Shown here: positions 8,588 to 17,181 of the stretch, piece after piece
Position numbering within the stretch: the stretch's first letter is position 1
Layout of the letters: each line of letters opens with the position of its first letter
From: WHSW01 sp963759295
GTDB lineage: Bacteria > Actinomycetota > Thermoleophilia > Solirubrobacterales > 70-9
Reading direction: 5' to 3'
NCBI GenBank assembly: GCA_963759295.1
Contig: CAVWYT010000009.1
Coordinates: 23,464-87,463, forward strand
DNA: 64,000 bases
The notes under the pieces: model-generated
What the model was told of the DNA's origin: nothing
The model's input: only the letters and a program-made list of their open reading frames with translations
Database searches by the model: none
Translations under genes and position numbers: made by a program

Positions 8588-9358
8588 CTAGACGGCCCGA
8601 AAGGCGATCGCGGTGGCGATCGGGCGCCCGCCGGGGAGCGGGACGCCGTGCTCCTCGCGGGGGCGGTTGCGAAGCCGGCCGTCGAAGATCAGCGATGCCG
8701 AGCCGCCGCCGTCGAGGTTGATCGCATCCTCGGCGCCGAGCTCGACCAGAGTCTCGGCGAGCTCGGCGAGCGTTAGGCCCGCCTCGTCGTCGGCGCGGCC
8801 GTCGCAGACCACGGCCAGCAGGTCGTCGCCGGCGATCGCGAGCGCGGCGCGCGGATAGCGGCCGACGGTGATGTCGGAGTCGAACTGGTGTGCGCCGGCC
8901 GAGAAGCCCTCTGGGTCGTGCCCGGCGACCGTGCACGAGCGACCCGCACGGACGAGGAGCGGCCCCGCCTGAAGCAGGTCGCCCGCGGGCTCGGGCGCGA
9001 GCGCCGAGCGCGGCGCGATCGCGACCCGCCCGTCGTCGATGTGCACGCAGGAGCGCAGCCCGTCCCAAGGCGCATCGAAGGGGACGCTCGGAACCCGGGC
9101 GCCATCGATTCGCAACTCGCCGAGCGGCGTCCCCGCGGGGCGGAGGAAGAACCCGCCGACGATCGCATCGCGGAAGCCCGCAGCGGCAGACCAGGTTCGC
9201 AACGGCCGCTCGCCGCCCAGCCTGAGGACGCGGGCCTCCACCGATCGGCGACCCAAGCGCACGACGTGGACGGTGGTCGACGCGCGGTCGGCGAGCCCGA
9301 CGCGAAGCGAGTAGAGCTCACGAGTCGGAGCGAGGGGCTGAGTGGCGAGATCGGGCAT
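8588..9358 (-). CDS. Phosphodiester glycosidase (NAGPA/DUF2233) family protein
   Basis: The family hydrolyses sugar phosphodiester bonds; bacterial members are linked to cell-wall or exopolymer turnover. The C-terminal half shows family features: GRYPRAALAIAGDD, AVVCDGR, LAELGAEDAINLDGGGS and a final IATAIAF strand. The DGGGS signature is the best evidence. No signal peptide is evident at the chosen ATG, so it may act in the cytoplasm. It follows the glycosyltransferase and NYN genes on the same strand and is convergent with aroE. The substrate is unknown. Confidence 0.75.
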   Translation of the reverse strand: MPDLATQPLAPTRELYSLRVGLADRASTTVHVVRLGRRSVEARVLRLGGERPLRTWSAAAGFRDAIVGGFFLRPAGTPLGELRIDGARVPSVPFDAPWDGLRSCVHIDDGRVAIAPRSALAPEPAGDLLQAGPLLVRAGRSCTVAGHDPEGFSAGAHQFDSDITVGRYPRAALAIAGDDLLAVVCDGRADDEAGLTLAELAETLVELGAEDAINLDGGGSASLIFDGRLRNRPREEHGVPLPGGRPIATAIAFRAV

Positions 9359-9394
9359 TGGGGTCCCGGCGCGGACCTGCTTTTACCCTGCGCC

Positions 9395-9414
9395 CCGGCG
9401 GAGGTTTCCGCCGG
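9395..9414. terminator. GC-rich hairpin between glycosyltransferase and glycosidase genes
   Basis: A perfect 8-bp inverted repeat (CCGGCGGA/TCCGCCGG) with a 4-base loop lies about 19 bases past the stop of the minus-strand glycosyltransferase. It has no clear U-run, so it could attenuate or terminate only weakly. Confidence 0.35.
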
Positions 9415-9432
9415 TCACGGAATTTTCACACG

Positions 9433-10854
9433 CTAGTGCGAAACGTCACCTGGGCTGGTGTGGGCCTCGGCGCTCGTGGAGAGCCCCCGGCCCGCGCCCC
9501 GGGCCGACTCGAACGCGCGCGCGACGCCGGCCGCCATGCGATCGCCCGAGTAGCGCTCGAGGACCGTGCGCCGCGCCTGCTCGCCGCGCCGGTGTCGCTC
9601 GTGCGGCAGGTCGACCGCCTCGACGATGGCGCCCGCAAGCGCTTCGAGGTCGTCGGCCGGCACCAGCCAGCCGTTGCGCCCCGGCTCGATGATTCGCGAG
9701 GCGCCGAAGCTGCTCGCGGCGATCGCCGGCAGGCCGCAGGCCATCCCCTCGACCAGCGCCTGACCGAACTGCTCGCGCGCCGACGGGAGGACGATCACGT
9801 CAGAGGCCGAGAGGAACGAGGCGAGCCGATCCTGCTCGTGCCAGCCGGCGAGGAAGACGTTGCGCGCGCCGCTCGCCTCGATCACCTCCACCGGGTGCTC
9901 GCCCTCCCATTCTCCGGGGTGACCGCCGACGAGGACCAGGGCCGCCTCGCGTCGCAGCCGGCCCTGGGCGTGAGCGAAGGCGCGGATCAGCAGCCCGAGC
10001 CGCTTCACCTCTGTGAATCGTCCGACGTAGACGAGCACCGTACCCTCGAGGAGCGGCGCGAGCTGCGAGCTTTCGTAGCGAATCGACCCGGGCCCCTGGC
10101 CCGGGCGCCAGCCACGCGGCTCGCGCACGAGGTAGCGCTCCCAATGCGCCGCGCGGTCGACGTCGAGGTGGCTGAAGGTCCTGATGTCGATCCCGTTCGG
10201 AACCTCGACGAACCGCGAGCGCTCGACGCCGAGCAGGTCCGCGGCGCGCCCCGACGTCCCCGGCGCGACGACCAGCGAGGCACAGCGCGCCGCCCAGCCC
10301 CGCATCCGCTCGGCCCAGCGCTCGGCAAAGCGCCAGCTCGCCGGCGCCCCGGCCTCGATTCGCTCGAGCATCAACAGCTCCGTGCCGTGAAGCTGGCCGA
10401 CGATCGGGATCCACGGTGAAAGCCGCTCCGCCGCCTCGTTGATCGGTGTCAGGTGATGAATGTGCAGGACGTCGGCCTCGTCTGCTCCCGCGTCGCGAAG
10501 CGCCGCGGCCCACGCTCGGACGTGGCGCTCGAGCTCGAGGTCGTCGAGGGCGGCGAAGACACGATCCGGCGCGCCCGGACGATCCTCATAGGAGGGGTGC
10601 ATCGGAGCGACCCGATCGGGGCCGGCGGGATGCGCCGGATCGCGCTCGCGCAGCGCGGGGGCGAAGTCGACCGGGCGGACGTCGATGCCCGTGTAGAAGC
10701 AGCGGGCGTCGCCGTCGGCGCCGAGGTCGCTGCGCGATCCCGAGACGAGCCGGATGGTCCAGCCGTGAGCCGGCATATAGCGCGCCAGCATGCGGGCGGC
10801 GTGAGCCGAGCCGCCGCGGGGCGAGAACAGGATCGCGCTCAGTGCTCGGGCCAT
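9433..10854 (-). CDS. Glycosyltransferase family 4 (GT-B fold)
   Basis: Probably transfers a sugar from a nucleotide donor to a cell-surface or small-molecule acceptor. The 473-residue protein has the N-terminal Gly-rich start SPRGGSAHAARML, the hinge NGIDIRTF, a GT-B second domain beginning VLVYVGRFTEVKRLGLLI, and the EX7E signature in SAREQFGQALVEGMACGLP near residue 370. No membrane segment is seen. Its start overlaps the end of the upstream NYN gene by 16 bases, so the two are probably cotranscribed. The specific sugar cannot be read from the sequence. Confidence 0.85.
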   Translation of the reverse strand: MARALSAILFSPRGGSAHAARMLARYMPAHGWTIRLVSGSRSDLGADGDARCFYTGIDVRPVDFAPALRERDPAHPAGPDRVAPMHPSYEDRPGAPDRVFAALDDLELERHVRAWAAALRDAGADEADVLHIHHLTPINEAAERLSPWIPIVGQLHGTELLMLERIEAGAPASWRFAERWAERMRGWAARCASLVVAPGTSGRAADLLGVERSRFVEVPNGIDIRTFSHLDVDRAAHWERYLVREPRGWRPGQGPGSIRYESSQLAPLLEGTVLVYVGRFTEVKRLGLLIRAFAHAQGRLRREAALVLVGGHPGEWEGEHPVEVIEASGARNVFLAGWHEQDRLASFLSASDVIVLPSAREQFGQALVEGMACGLPAIAASSFGASRIIEPGRNGWLVPADDLEALAGAIVEAVDLPHERHRRGEQARRTVLERYSGDRMAAGVARAFESARGAGRGLSTSAEAHTSPGDVSH

Positions 10855-11264
10855 CGCTCGTCAATCTTCGCGGTTTGCCCGCGGGCGCGTGCCTGGAGGT
10901 CGAGCCGCCGGCGGAACTCCGAGGCCCCCTCGACCCGCGCCCCGACCGCCCGCGCCCGCCCCGCCAGCCGGCGGTCCGAGGTGGCCACCGTGATCTCCTC
11001 GGGGCGCCCCTCGACGGCGAGTCGCCGGACGATCTCGTCGTCGGCGGCGTTCGGCTTCACCTCAGGCGCGTGGGCGATCTCCACCGTGTCGGAGCCGATC
11101 GGCGGCGAGGGCTTTCCCTCGAAGAACACGGTGACCCGGTCGCCGCGGTCCGCGACCAGGCGCTCGAGCTGCTCGACGAGGCGCTGCATCGCCGCGTGGC
11201 GGTCCCGCCACCAACCGTCGGGTCGGGACCCGATCACGTTCATCGCGTCGACGAACCACCGCAC
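10839..11264 (-). CDS. NYN-domain (PIN-like) RNA-binding nuclease, YacP type
   Basis: A PIN-like nuclease domain of about 141 residues starting at a GTG. It begins RWFVDAMNVIGSRPDGWW, the first catalytic Asp strand of the NYN/YacP family, continues with VFFEGKP and has NAADDEIVRRL followed by ITVATSDRRLAGRA, the usual acidic residues of the fold. An in-frame ATG much further upstream would add a 120-residue tail of poor quality reading through another gene, so the GTG is preferred. The family is implicated in RNA processing; the target is unknown. Confidence 0.8.
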   Translation of the reverse strand: MRWFVDAMNVIGSRPDGWWRDRHAAMQRLVEQLERLVADRGDRVTVFFEGKPSPPIGSDTVEIAHAPEVKPNAADDEIVRRLAVEGRPEEITVATSDRRLAGRARAVGARVEGASEFRRRLDLQARARGQTAKIDERWPEH

Positions 11265-11291
11265 GCAGGCCAGCGTAGTTAGGCTGGCCGC

Positions 11292-11564
11292 GTGGGCTGC
11301 ATCGCCGTCCTCCTCGCGCTGATCTCGCCGCGACTGGCGCTGTTCTTCATCTGGCTGTTCAGCAACCTGCTCAGCCGCGCGTTCGAGAGCTGGTACGTCC
11401 CGCTGCTCGGCTTCTTTTTGCTGCCGTGGACGACGCTCGCCTACGCGGTGATGTGGAGCTCCTCCAACGAGGTGTACGGGTTCGAGTGGTTCATCGTCGG
11501 CCTCGCGTTCATCTTCGACATCAGCTCCTACAGTCAGAGCGGCCGGCTCGGCCGCGGCAGGTAG
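11292..11564 (+). CDS. Small conserved membrane protein
   Basis: A 90-residue hydrophobic protein with about three predicted membrane segments: an N-terminal IAVLLALISPRLALFFIWLF, a central PLLGFFLLPWTTLAYAVMW and a final FIVGLAFIFDI before a short Gly/Arg tail. It resembles small proteins seen in many actinobacteria, but I know of no function. It is divergent from the NYN gene with only 27 bases between them, and convergent with the LLM oxidoreductase. Confidence 0.7.
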   Translation: MGCIAVLLALISPRLALFFIWLFSNLLSRAFESWYVPLLGFFLLPWTTLAYAVMWSSSNEVYGFEWFIVGLAFIFDISSYSQSGRLGRGR

Positions 11565-11574
11565 CGCTCGGCGA

Positions 11575-12615
11575 TCAGCCCCTGACCAGCTCGGCGGCGG
11601 TCCGCAAGGTGGCGACGTCGCCACCGATCAGCAGCGTGGTCACGAACGACTCGCGCCAGGCGTCGAGGTCGTGGCGGATCTTCTCCGGCGGGCCGATCAG
11701 CGACATCTGGTCGATGAGCTCGAACGGGATCAGCGCCGCCGCCTCCTGCTTCTTGCCCGACAGATAGAGGTCCTGGACCTCCTCGACCATCTCGCCGTAG
11801 CCCATTCGGATCGGCACGTTGGCGTGGAAGTTCTTGCCCTTGGCGCCCATGCCGCCGAAGTAGAGCGCGTAGTAGTGGCGGAGGGCGTCCGCGGCCGCCT
11901 CGACGTCGTCGGAGATCAGCAACGGCACGGTCGCGGCCACCTCGAAGTCCTCGGCGCTGCGACGCGCGCCGGGGCGGGAGAAGCCCTCGGCGAGCGCTTG
12001 CCGGTACTCGTCCTGGTGGTAGGGGGAGAGCAGCATCGCCATCCAGCCGTCGCAGATCTCCGCCCCGAGCGCGATGTTCTTCGGTCCCTCGGCTGCGAGG
12101 AAGATCGGGATCTCCTCGCGCAGCGGGTGGATCGACGGCTTCAGCGGCTTGCCGAGCCCGGTGCCCTGCGGGATCGGGAGCGGGTAGTGAGGCCCGTCGT
12201 TGGTCACCGGGCCCTGCCGCGCCCAGACGTCGCGCAGGATCTGCACGTACTCCCGCGTGCGCGCCAGAGGCTTGGCGAACGGCATCCCGTACCAGCCCTC
12301 GACGACCTGGGGGCCCGAGACGCCGATCCCGAGGATCAGCCGACCGCCGGAGAGGTGGTCGAGCGTCATCGCCGCCATCGCGGCGGCGGTCGGCTGGCGG
12401 GCGGACATCTGCAGGATGCCGGTGCCCAGGCGCACGTTCTCGGTCGAGGCGCCCCACCAGGCGAGCGGCGTCAGGCAGTCCGAGCCGTAGGCCTCGGCGG
12501 TCCAGATCGAGTCCAGCCCCAGCCGGTCGGCCTCGGCGATCGCCTCGACGACACCGGCCGGAGGTCCGCCGGCCCAGTAGCCGGTGGTGTAGCCCAGCTT
12601 CAACTCGGATGCCAT
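11575..12615 (-). CDS. LLM-class flavin-dependent (F420-type) oxidoreductase
   Basis: A luciferase-like monooxygenase family TIM-barrel enzyme of 346 residues, probably using coenzyme F420 or FMN. It begins ELKLGYTTGYWAGG, contains IWTAEAYGSDCLTPLAWW, the LGTGILQMSARQP strand, HLSGGRLILGIGVSGPQ and, further on, a TLLIGGD C-terminal strand, all typical of the family. The ATG at 12615 is chosen over one 13 codons upstream because the family begins there. The substrate is unknown. Confidence 0.85.
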   Translation of the reverse strand: MASELKLGYTTGYWAGGPPAGVVEAIAEADRLGLDSIWTAEAYGSDCLTPLAWWGASTENVRLGTGILQMSARQPTAAAMAAMTLDHLSGGRLILGIGVSGPQVVEGWYGMPFAKPLARTREYVQILRDVWARQGPVTNDGPHYPLPIPQGTGLGKPLKPSIHPLREEIPIFLAAEGPKNIALGAEICDGWMAMLLSPYHQDEYRQALAEGFSRPGARRSAEDFEVAATVPLLISDDVEAAADALRHYYALYFGGMGAKGKNFHANVPIRMGYGEMVEEVQDLYLSGKKQEAAALIPFELIDQMSLIGPPEKIRHDLDAWRESFVTTLLIGGDVATLRTAAELVRG

Positions 12616-12702
12616 CGGCCGCGATCCTATTGCGCCACACCCGGATCGGGCCACGGACCGCCGTGTCGCGGAGCGAAACCGCGCGAGCAGCGCGCCGGAG
12701 CC

Positions 12703-12708
12703 TATCCT
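12703..12708 (+). promoter_or_regulatory. -10 box ahead of the leader ORF/flippase gene
   Basis: TATCCT ends 6 bases before a GTG that opens a 15-codon frame overlapping the flippase start, so transcription probably begins at or very near that GTG. Confidence 0.45.
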
Positions 12709-12714
12709 TGCGCC

Positions 12715-12762
12715 GTGGACGGCGACGCGCTCGCTACGAGCCTGCCGATCCTGTTCGGGTGA
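12715..12762 (+). CDS. Putative 15-codon leader peptide coupled to the flippase gene
   Basis: The frame reads VDGDALATSLPILFG and stops, with its TGA sharing the GTGA overlap with the downstream start at 12759. A TANNNT box ends 6 bases upstream, the same geometry as leaderless genes in this window, and no Shine-Dalgarno sequence precedes the flippase GTG. Translation of this short frame could therefore deliver ribosomes to the flippase start. It is inferred from position only and no homologue is known to me. Confidence 0.35.
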   Translation: MDGDALATSLPILFG

Positions 12763-13880
12763 GCGGTCCGGCCGCAGCGGCGCATCCCTCGATCGGCGAT
12801 CGCGTCGAGCGCGCGATCGCCGAGCGCGCCGACGCCGAGCTCGAGATCAGCCACGGCGAGGTCGAGGCCGAGCGCGCCGCACCGAGCCTGCGCCGGACGG
12901 CGATCTGGCTCGCGATCACCGGCATCTCGCTCTACCTGGTCGCGCCGAGCCTGCTCGACGTCCTCGGATCGTGGCGTGAGCTCGAGCGCATCGCCCTGCT
13001 GTGGTTTCCGGCGATGCTGCTGCTCCAGGCAGGCGGGCTCGCCTGCCTGTGGACGCTCCAGCGGATGGCGCTTCACCGCGCGCGCTGGCCGGACGTGATC
13101 AGATCCCAGCTCGCCGGCAACGCGCTCGGCAAGATCGCCCCCGCCGGGGGCGCGATCGGCGCCGCGCTTCAGTACCGGATGCTGGTCGAGTCGGGGCTCG
13201 AGCGAGGGCGGACGGTCGCCGGGATAACTGCGGTCAACCTGCTCACCTTCGCGGTCGTGCTCGCGCTGCCGGTGCTCGCGCTGCCCGCCTTCCTGCGCGG
13301 CTCCGTGGATCGTGGCCTGGCCGAGGCGACCGTGATCGGGGTCGTTGTGTTCGGGCTGCTCACCGCCGTGGGAGTCGCGCTGCTGGCCTTCGATCGCCCG
13401 CTCGAGCTGATCGCCCGCGCGGTCCAGGGTGCGCGCAACCGGATCCGGCGCGGCGCCGAACCGCTGCGCCGGCTGCCCGACCGGCTCGCGGCCGAGCGCA
13501 ACAAGCTGCTCGCGACCCTGGGACCGAGTTGGAGGCGCGCGGTCGCGGCGACGATCGGGCGTTGGGCGTTCGACTACGCGAGCCTGCTGGCCGCGCTCGC
13601 CGCGGTCGGCTCGACCCCCCGCCCGGCGCTCGTGCTGCTCGCCTTCTGCGCCGCCCAGGTCCTCGCGCAGATCCCGGTGACACCCGGCGGGCTCGGGTTC
13701 GTCGAGGCGGGGCTGACGGCGATGCTCGCGCTCGCCGGCGTCGGCGCCGGCGAGGCCGTGCTCGCCACCTTCGCCTACCGCCTGTTCGCCTACTGGCTGC
13801 AGCTCCCGGCCGGGCTGGTCGGATTCATCCTGCACAAGCGCCGCTACCCGAGCGGCGCCGCCCCGCCGGCGCCGACGTGA
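12759..13880 (+). CDS. Flippase-like (lysylphosphatidylglycerol synthase TM-domain) membrane protein
   Basis: A polytopic inner-membrane protein of 373 residues of the YbhN/AglD-like family, several members of which move lipids or lipid-linked sugars across the membrane. After about 45 polar residues there are some eight hydrophobic segments. Family features include QLAGNALGKIAPAGGAIGAALQYRML in the first third and AQIPVTPGGLGFVEAGLTAML near the end. The GTG start overlaps the leader ORF, and the gene's own stop overlaps the start of the metallo-hydrolase (GTGA). Confidence 0.82.
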   Translation: MSGPAAAAHPSIGDRVERAIAERADAELEISHGEVEAERAAPSLRRTAIWLAITGISLYLVAPSLLDVLGSWRELERIALLWFPAMLLLQAGGLACLWTLQRMALHRARWPDVIRSQLAGNALGKIAPAGGAIGAALQYRMLVESGLERGRTVAGITAVNLLTFAVVLALPVLALPAFLRGSVDRGLAEATVIGVVVFGLLTAVGVALLAFDRPLELIARAVQGARNRIRRGAEPLRRLPDRLAAERNKLLATLGPSWRRAVAATIGRWAFDYASLLAALAAVGSTPRPALVLLAFCAAQVLAQIPVTPGGLGFVEAGLTAMLALAGVGAGEAVLATFAYRLFAYWLQLPAGLVGFILHKRRYPSGAAPPAPT

Positions 13881-14653
13881 GCGACCGGATCACCTACGTC
13901 GGGCACGCGACGGTGCTGCTCGAGCTCTCCGGGACGCGCCTGCTCACCGACCCCGTGCTGCGCTCGCGGCTGCTACATATCCGCCGTCAGGCCGACGAGC
14001 CCGACCCGGAGATCACCGAGCGCCTCGACGCCGTCCTGATCTCCCATCTGCACCACGACCACCTCGACTTCGCCTCGCTGCGCCGGGTCGGCCACGAAGT
14101 GCCGGTCGTCTGCGCCCGCGGTGGTGCGCGCGCGCTCGGCCGGCGTGGATTTCGCGACGTGACCGAGCTCGAGCCCGGGCAGAGCACCGGGGTGGGGAAG
14201 GTGCGCGTGATCGCGACCCATGCTGAACACGACGGGCGCCGCTACCCGGCCGGCCCGAAGGTCGATGCGCTCGGCTACGACATCAGGGGCGGCGGGCGGC
14301 GGATCTACTTCGCCGGCGACACGGCGGAGTTCGAAGGGATGGCCGAGCTCGCCGGCGACATCGACGTGGCGTTGCTTCCGATCGGCGGCTGGGGCCCGCG
14401 GATCGGGTCCACCCACCTGAATCCGGAAACCGGCGCCGAGGCCGTGGCGCTGCTCGGTCCGCGGATTGCGATCCCGATCCATTGGGGGACGCTGCTGCGC
14501 ATCGGCCTCGCCCGAAACGCGGACCGGATCCTGCGCGAGCCGGCGAGTCGCTTCGCCGCTCGGGTCGCCGAGCTCGCGCCCGAGGTCGAGGTCGCGGTGC
14601 TCGAGCCCGGCGAGTCGCTGGGGCTGCCCCCGCCGTCGGCGTCGCGAGGGTAG
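13877..14653 (+). CDS. MBL-fold metal-dependent hydrolase (UlaG-like)
   Basis: A metallo-beta-lactamase-fold hydrolase of 258 residues. It begins RITYVGHATVLLEL and LLTDPVL, has the metal-binding HxHxDH in SHLHHDHLDF near residue 55, later THAEHDG, the Asp ligand in IYFAGDT, and a final PIHWGTL His. These match the UlaG/YtnP-like branch, which acts on esters or phosphodiesters. It starts at a GTG overlapping the flippase stop. The substrate is not identifiable. Confidence 0.82.
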   Translation: MSDRITYVGHATVLLELSGTRLLTDPVLRSRLLHIRRQADEPDPEITERLDAVLISHLHHDHLDFASLRRVGHEVPVVCARGGARALGRRGFRDVTELEPGQSTGVGKVRVIATHAEHDGRRYPAGPKVDALGYDIRGGGRRIYFAGDTAEFEGMAELAGDIDVALLPIGGWGPRIGSTHLNPETGAEAVALLGPRIAIPIHWGTLLRIGLARNADRILREPASRFAARVAELAPEVEVAVLEPGESLGLPPPSASRG

Positions 14654-14656
14654 AGA

Positions 14657-15076
14657 TCAGGCTCGGCCAGCTGGTCCAGCGACGGCGATCACCGCGATCG
14701 TCCTCGCGGGCTCGCCCTCCTCGAGCAGCCGCACCCGGTAGCGGCCCGGCCGGTAGGCGAGCAGGTCAAAATGTGCCGCGAAGGCTGGATCGGTGTCGGC
14801 GAGCTCGCCGAAGCCGGGGATGTCGATCTGAGCGGGGCGATGTGAGCGGACGGCGAGCGCGAGCTGGTCGCCCGTTTCGAGCTTGATCGTCTCAGGTCTT
14901 CGCGCCCAGGCCTGGACCGTGGCGTGATGCGACGAGCCCGGGTTCGCGATCGTCGTCGTCGACGTCGTCGTGGTCGAGCTCTCCTCGTTCGCGCGCTCGA
15001 TCGGGACCAGCGCGGCCGCCACGCTCGAGAGCACGAGCAGGACGATCAGCACGATGAGCAGTCGGCGGGCAGCCAT
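14657..15076 (-). CDS. Membrane-anchored or secreted protein, cupredoxin-like fold possible
   Basis: A 139-residue protein with an N-terminal hydrophobic helix (LLIVLIVLLVLSSVAAALV, residues 5-23), a Thr/Ser-rich linker (SSTTTTSTTT) and a C-terminal beta-rich domain with IKLETGDQLALAV and YRPGRYRVRLLEEGEPARTI. The pattern of a conditioned beta-sandwich with PGRYRVRL is reminiscent of cupredoxin-like domains, but the copper ligands are not evident. It is convergent with the MBL gene, three bases apart, and divergent from the prepilin peptidase. Function unknown. Confidence 0.7.
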   Translation of the reverse strand: MAARRLLIVLIVLLVLSSVAAALVPIERANEESSTTTTSTTTIANPGSSHHATVQAWARRPETIKLETGDQLALAVRSHRPAQIDIPGFGELADTDPAFAAHFDLLAYRPGRYRVRLLEEGEPARTIAVIAVAGPAGRA

Positions 15077-15159
15077 CGTTTGAGCTTACGCGCGGAGGTT
15101 GGCGAACCCAAGACGCTCCGCGAGCGGAGCGTCGTTCGCGGATAGGGTCACGATCGCGG

Positions 15160-15834
15160 GTGTTGGTGTCGGTCGGAGTCGGGGTCGTGATGGGGGCCCT
15201 CGTGGGCAGCTTCGTCAACGTGGTTGCGTACCGACTGTCGCGACGCGACGATCCCGTCGGCGGGCGATCCCGGTATCGGCGGCGCGCGCACAGCTATCCG
15301 ATCGCCGAGGTCGGTCTCGCCGCACTGTGGGCGGGGAGCGTGCTTGCTCTGGGCACCGACTCCCCGGCGGAGCTCGCGCTCGGGCTCGTCCTCTGCACCG
15401 TATTGCTCGCGATCACTCTCACCGATCTCGACCGACGCGTGATTCCGAACGTTCTCGTCTTCGGTGGGACGATCGTCGGAATCGCGATCGTGCTCGCGTT
15501 CGATCTTGGGCAGCTCGATCAGCGAGCCCTCGCGGCGGTCATCGCGGGGGGCGTGATGTTCCTGCTCTCCTTCGCTTACCCACGTGGGATGGGCATGGGC
15601 GACGCGAAGCTGGTCGCGATGATGGGGATCTACCTGGGCCGGGCGATTGGCCCCGCGCTGTTGGTCGGCTTCGCCGCCGGCGCCGCCGTCGGCCTGGTGA
15701 TGATCGCTCGTCACGGTTCGGAAGCTCGCAAGCGAGCGATTCCATTCGGCCCGTTCCTGGCGCTCGGTGGCGTCGTTGGGCTCTGGTTCGGTGACGAGAT
15801 CTCCGACTGGTACGTCGACGACGTGATCGGCTGA
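15160..15834 (+). CDS. Prepilin peptidase (A24 family) lacking the zinc-cysteine segment
   Basis: An integral-membrane aspartyl protease that trims type IV-pilin-like leader peptides. The start is GSFVNVVAYRLSRR, as in PilD/ComC; both catalytic aspartates are present, in TDLDRRVIPN and in the GxGD-type motif GMGMGDAKL. The four cysteines (two CxxC) usually found between the N-terminal helix and the LVEL-type segment are absent: the loop is cut to about 18 residues (GRSRYRRRAHSYPIAEV). The product is 224 residues, shorter than the usual 240-290. GTG start. It sits between aroE and aroC, as in several actinobacteria. Confidence 0.87.
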   Translation: MLVSVGVGVVMGALVGSFVNVVAYRLSRRDDPVGGRSRYRRRAHSYPIAEVGLAALWAGSVLALGTDSPAELALGLVLCTVLLAITLTDLDRRVIPNVLVFGGTIVGIAIVLAFDLGQLDQRALAAVIAGGVMFLLSFAYPRGMGMGDAKLVAMMGIYLGRAIGPALLVGFAAGAAVGLVMIARHGSEARKRAIPFGPFLALGGVVGLWFGDEISDWYVDDVIG

Positions 15835-15904
15835 GCCCATGGCTCGCGCGAGGCTCGGCCGTCCGATTCATCCGCCCGATGACGCCCTCGCTCGAACCCG
15901 TCAC

Positions 15905-15910
15905 TAGCCT
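15905..15910 (+). promoter_or_regulatory. -10 box of aroC
   Basis: TAGCCT ends 9 bases before the aroC ATG, with no Shine-Dalgarno sequence between. Confidence 0.5.
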
Positions 15911-15919
15911 TCGCGCCCA

Positions 15920-17083
15920 ATGAGCTTCCGCTTCACAACCGCCGGCGAATCGCACGGCCCCGGGCTCGTGGCGATCGTCGAGGGCCTGCCCGCGGGCCTG
16001 GAGCTCAGCAGGGAGCGGATCGATCGTGAGATGGCGCGTCGGCAGCTCGGGCACGGGCGTGGAGGGCGGATGAAGATCGAGCGCGACTCGGTCGAGGTTC
16101 GGTCCGGGATTCGGCACGGGCGCACCCTCGGGAGCCCGATCGCGCTGCTGGTCGCGAACCGCGACTACGCGAACTGGGAGCAGCGGATGAGCCCGTGGCC
16201 GATCGACGCGGAGGTCGAGGAGTCACACCTGCCGCGGCCGGGGCATGCCGACCTCGTCGGCTCGCAGAAGTACGGGCACGGGGACGTTCGCAACGTGCTC
16301 GAGCGCGCCAGCGCGCGGGAGACCGCGGCCCGTGTGGCCGCGGGCGCCGTCGCCAAGGAGTTCCTCGCGGCGCTCGGCGTCGGCGTCCACAGCCATGTGC
16401 TTCGAATCGCGTCGGTATCCGCCCCCGAGCGCGATGACCTCACGCCGGCGGACTTCGCGGAAGTCGACGAGTCGCCGGTGCGCTGCCTGGACGCCGACGC
16501 CGCGCAGCGGATGGTCGAGGAGATCGACCGTCTGCGCAGGGAGAACGAGTCACTTGGCGGGATCTTCGAGGTCCGCGCCTTCGGGCTCATCCCCGGCCTC
16601 GGCTCGCACGTCGCCTGGGACGAGCGCCTCGACGGCCGGCTCGCGCACGCGGTCGTCTCGATCCAGGCGGTCAAGGGGGTCTCGGTGGGCGAGGCGTGGG
16701 AGGTCGCCGCCTCCCGCGGCTCGGAGTCCCACGACGAGATCTTCTGGTCGGAGGAGCGCGGCTACTTTCGCGAGACCAACCGCGCCGGCGGCGTCGAAGG
16801 GGGGATGTCGAATGGCGAGCCGTTGGTCGTCCGCGGGGCGCTGAAGCCGATCTCGACCCTGACCAAGCCGCTGCGCTCGGTCGACACCGAGACCAAGAGG
16901 CCGGCGCAGGCGATGCGCGAGCGCACCGACTCGACAGTCGTCCCGGCAGCGGGCGTCGTCGCCGAGGCGATGGTCGCGCTCGTGCTCGCGCGCTGCTACC
17001 GCGAGAAGTTCGGCGGCGACCACATCGACGACGTCCTCGGCGCCCTCGCGGCCTACCGCGCGCGGATCGATTGGCGGCGCTAG
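15920..17083 (+). CDS. aroC: Chorismate synthase
   Basis: Converts EPSP to chorismate using reduced FMN, the last step of the shikimate pathway. The 387-residue protein starts MSFRFTTAGESHGPGLVAIVEGLPAG, contains RRQLGHGRGGRMKIE and the signature RASARETAARVAAGAVA, and has the C-terminal KPISTLTKPLRSVDT segment followed by an RTDSTVVPAAGVVAEAM stretch with the conserved Arg and Asp. It is complete and begins the aroC-aroKB-aroQ run. Confidence 0.97.
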   Translation: MSFRFTTAGESHGPGLVAIVEGLPAGLELSRERIDREMARRQLGHGRGGRMKIERDSVEVRSGIRHGRTLGSPIALLVANRDYANWEQRMSPWPIDAEVEESHLPRPGHADLVGSQKYGHGDVRNVLERASARETAARVAAGAVAKEFLAALGVGVHSHVLRIASVSAPERDDLTPADFAEVDESPVRCLDADAAQRMVEEIDRLRRENESLGGIFEVRAFGLIPGLGSHVAWDERLDGRLAHAVVSIQAVKGVSVGEAWEVAASRGSESHDEIFWSEERGYFRETNRAGGVEGGMSNGEPLVVRGALKPISTLTKPLRSVDTETKRPAQAMRERTDSTVVPAAGVVAEAMVALVLARCYREKFGGDHIDDVLGALAAYRARIDWRR

Positions 17084-17166
17084 GGCGCAGGACGAGGGCA
17101 CTCGGCCACGGCCGCTTCCGTCGCCATAGCACGGCCGCCGCGCAATTGGCCGCGCGATCCGCCGAC

Positions 17167-17172
17167 TAGCCT
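17167..17172 (+). promoter_or_regulatory. -10 box of aroKB
   Basis: TAGCCT ends 9 bases before the ATG of the aroK-aroB fusion. Confidence 0.5.
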
Positions 17173-17181
17173 TCCGGCCGC

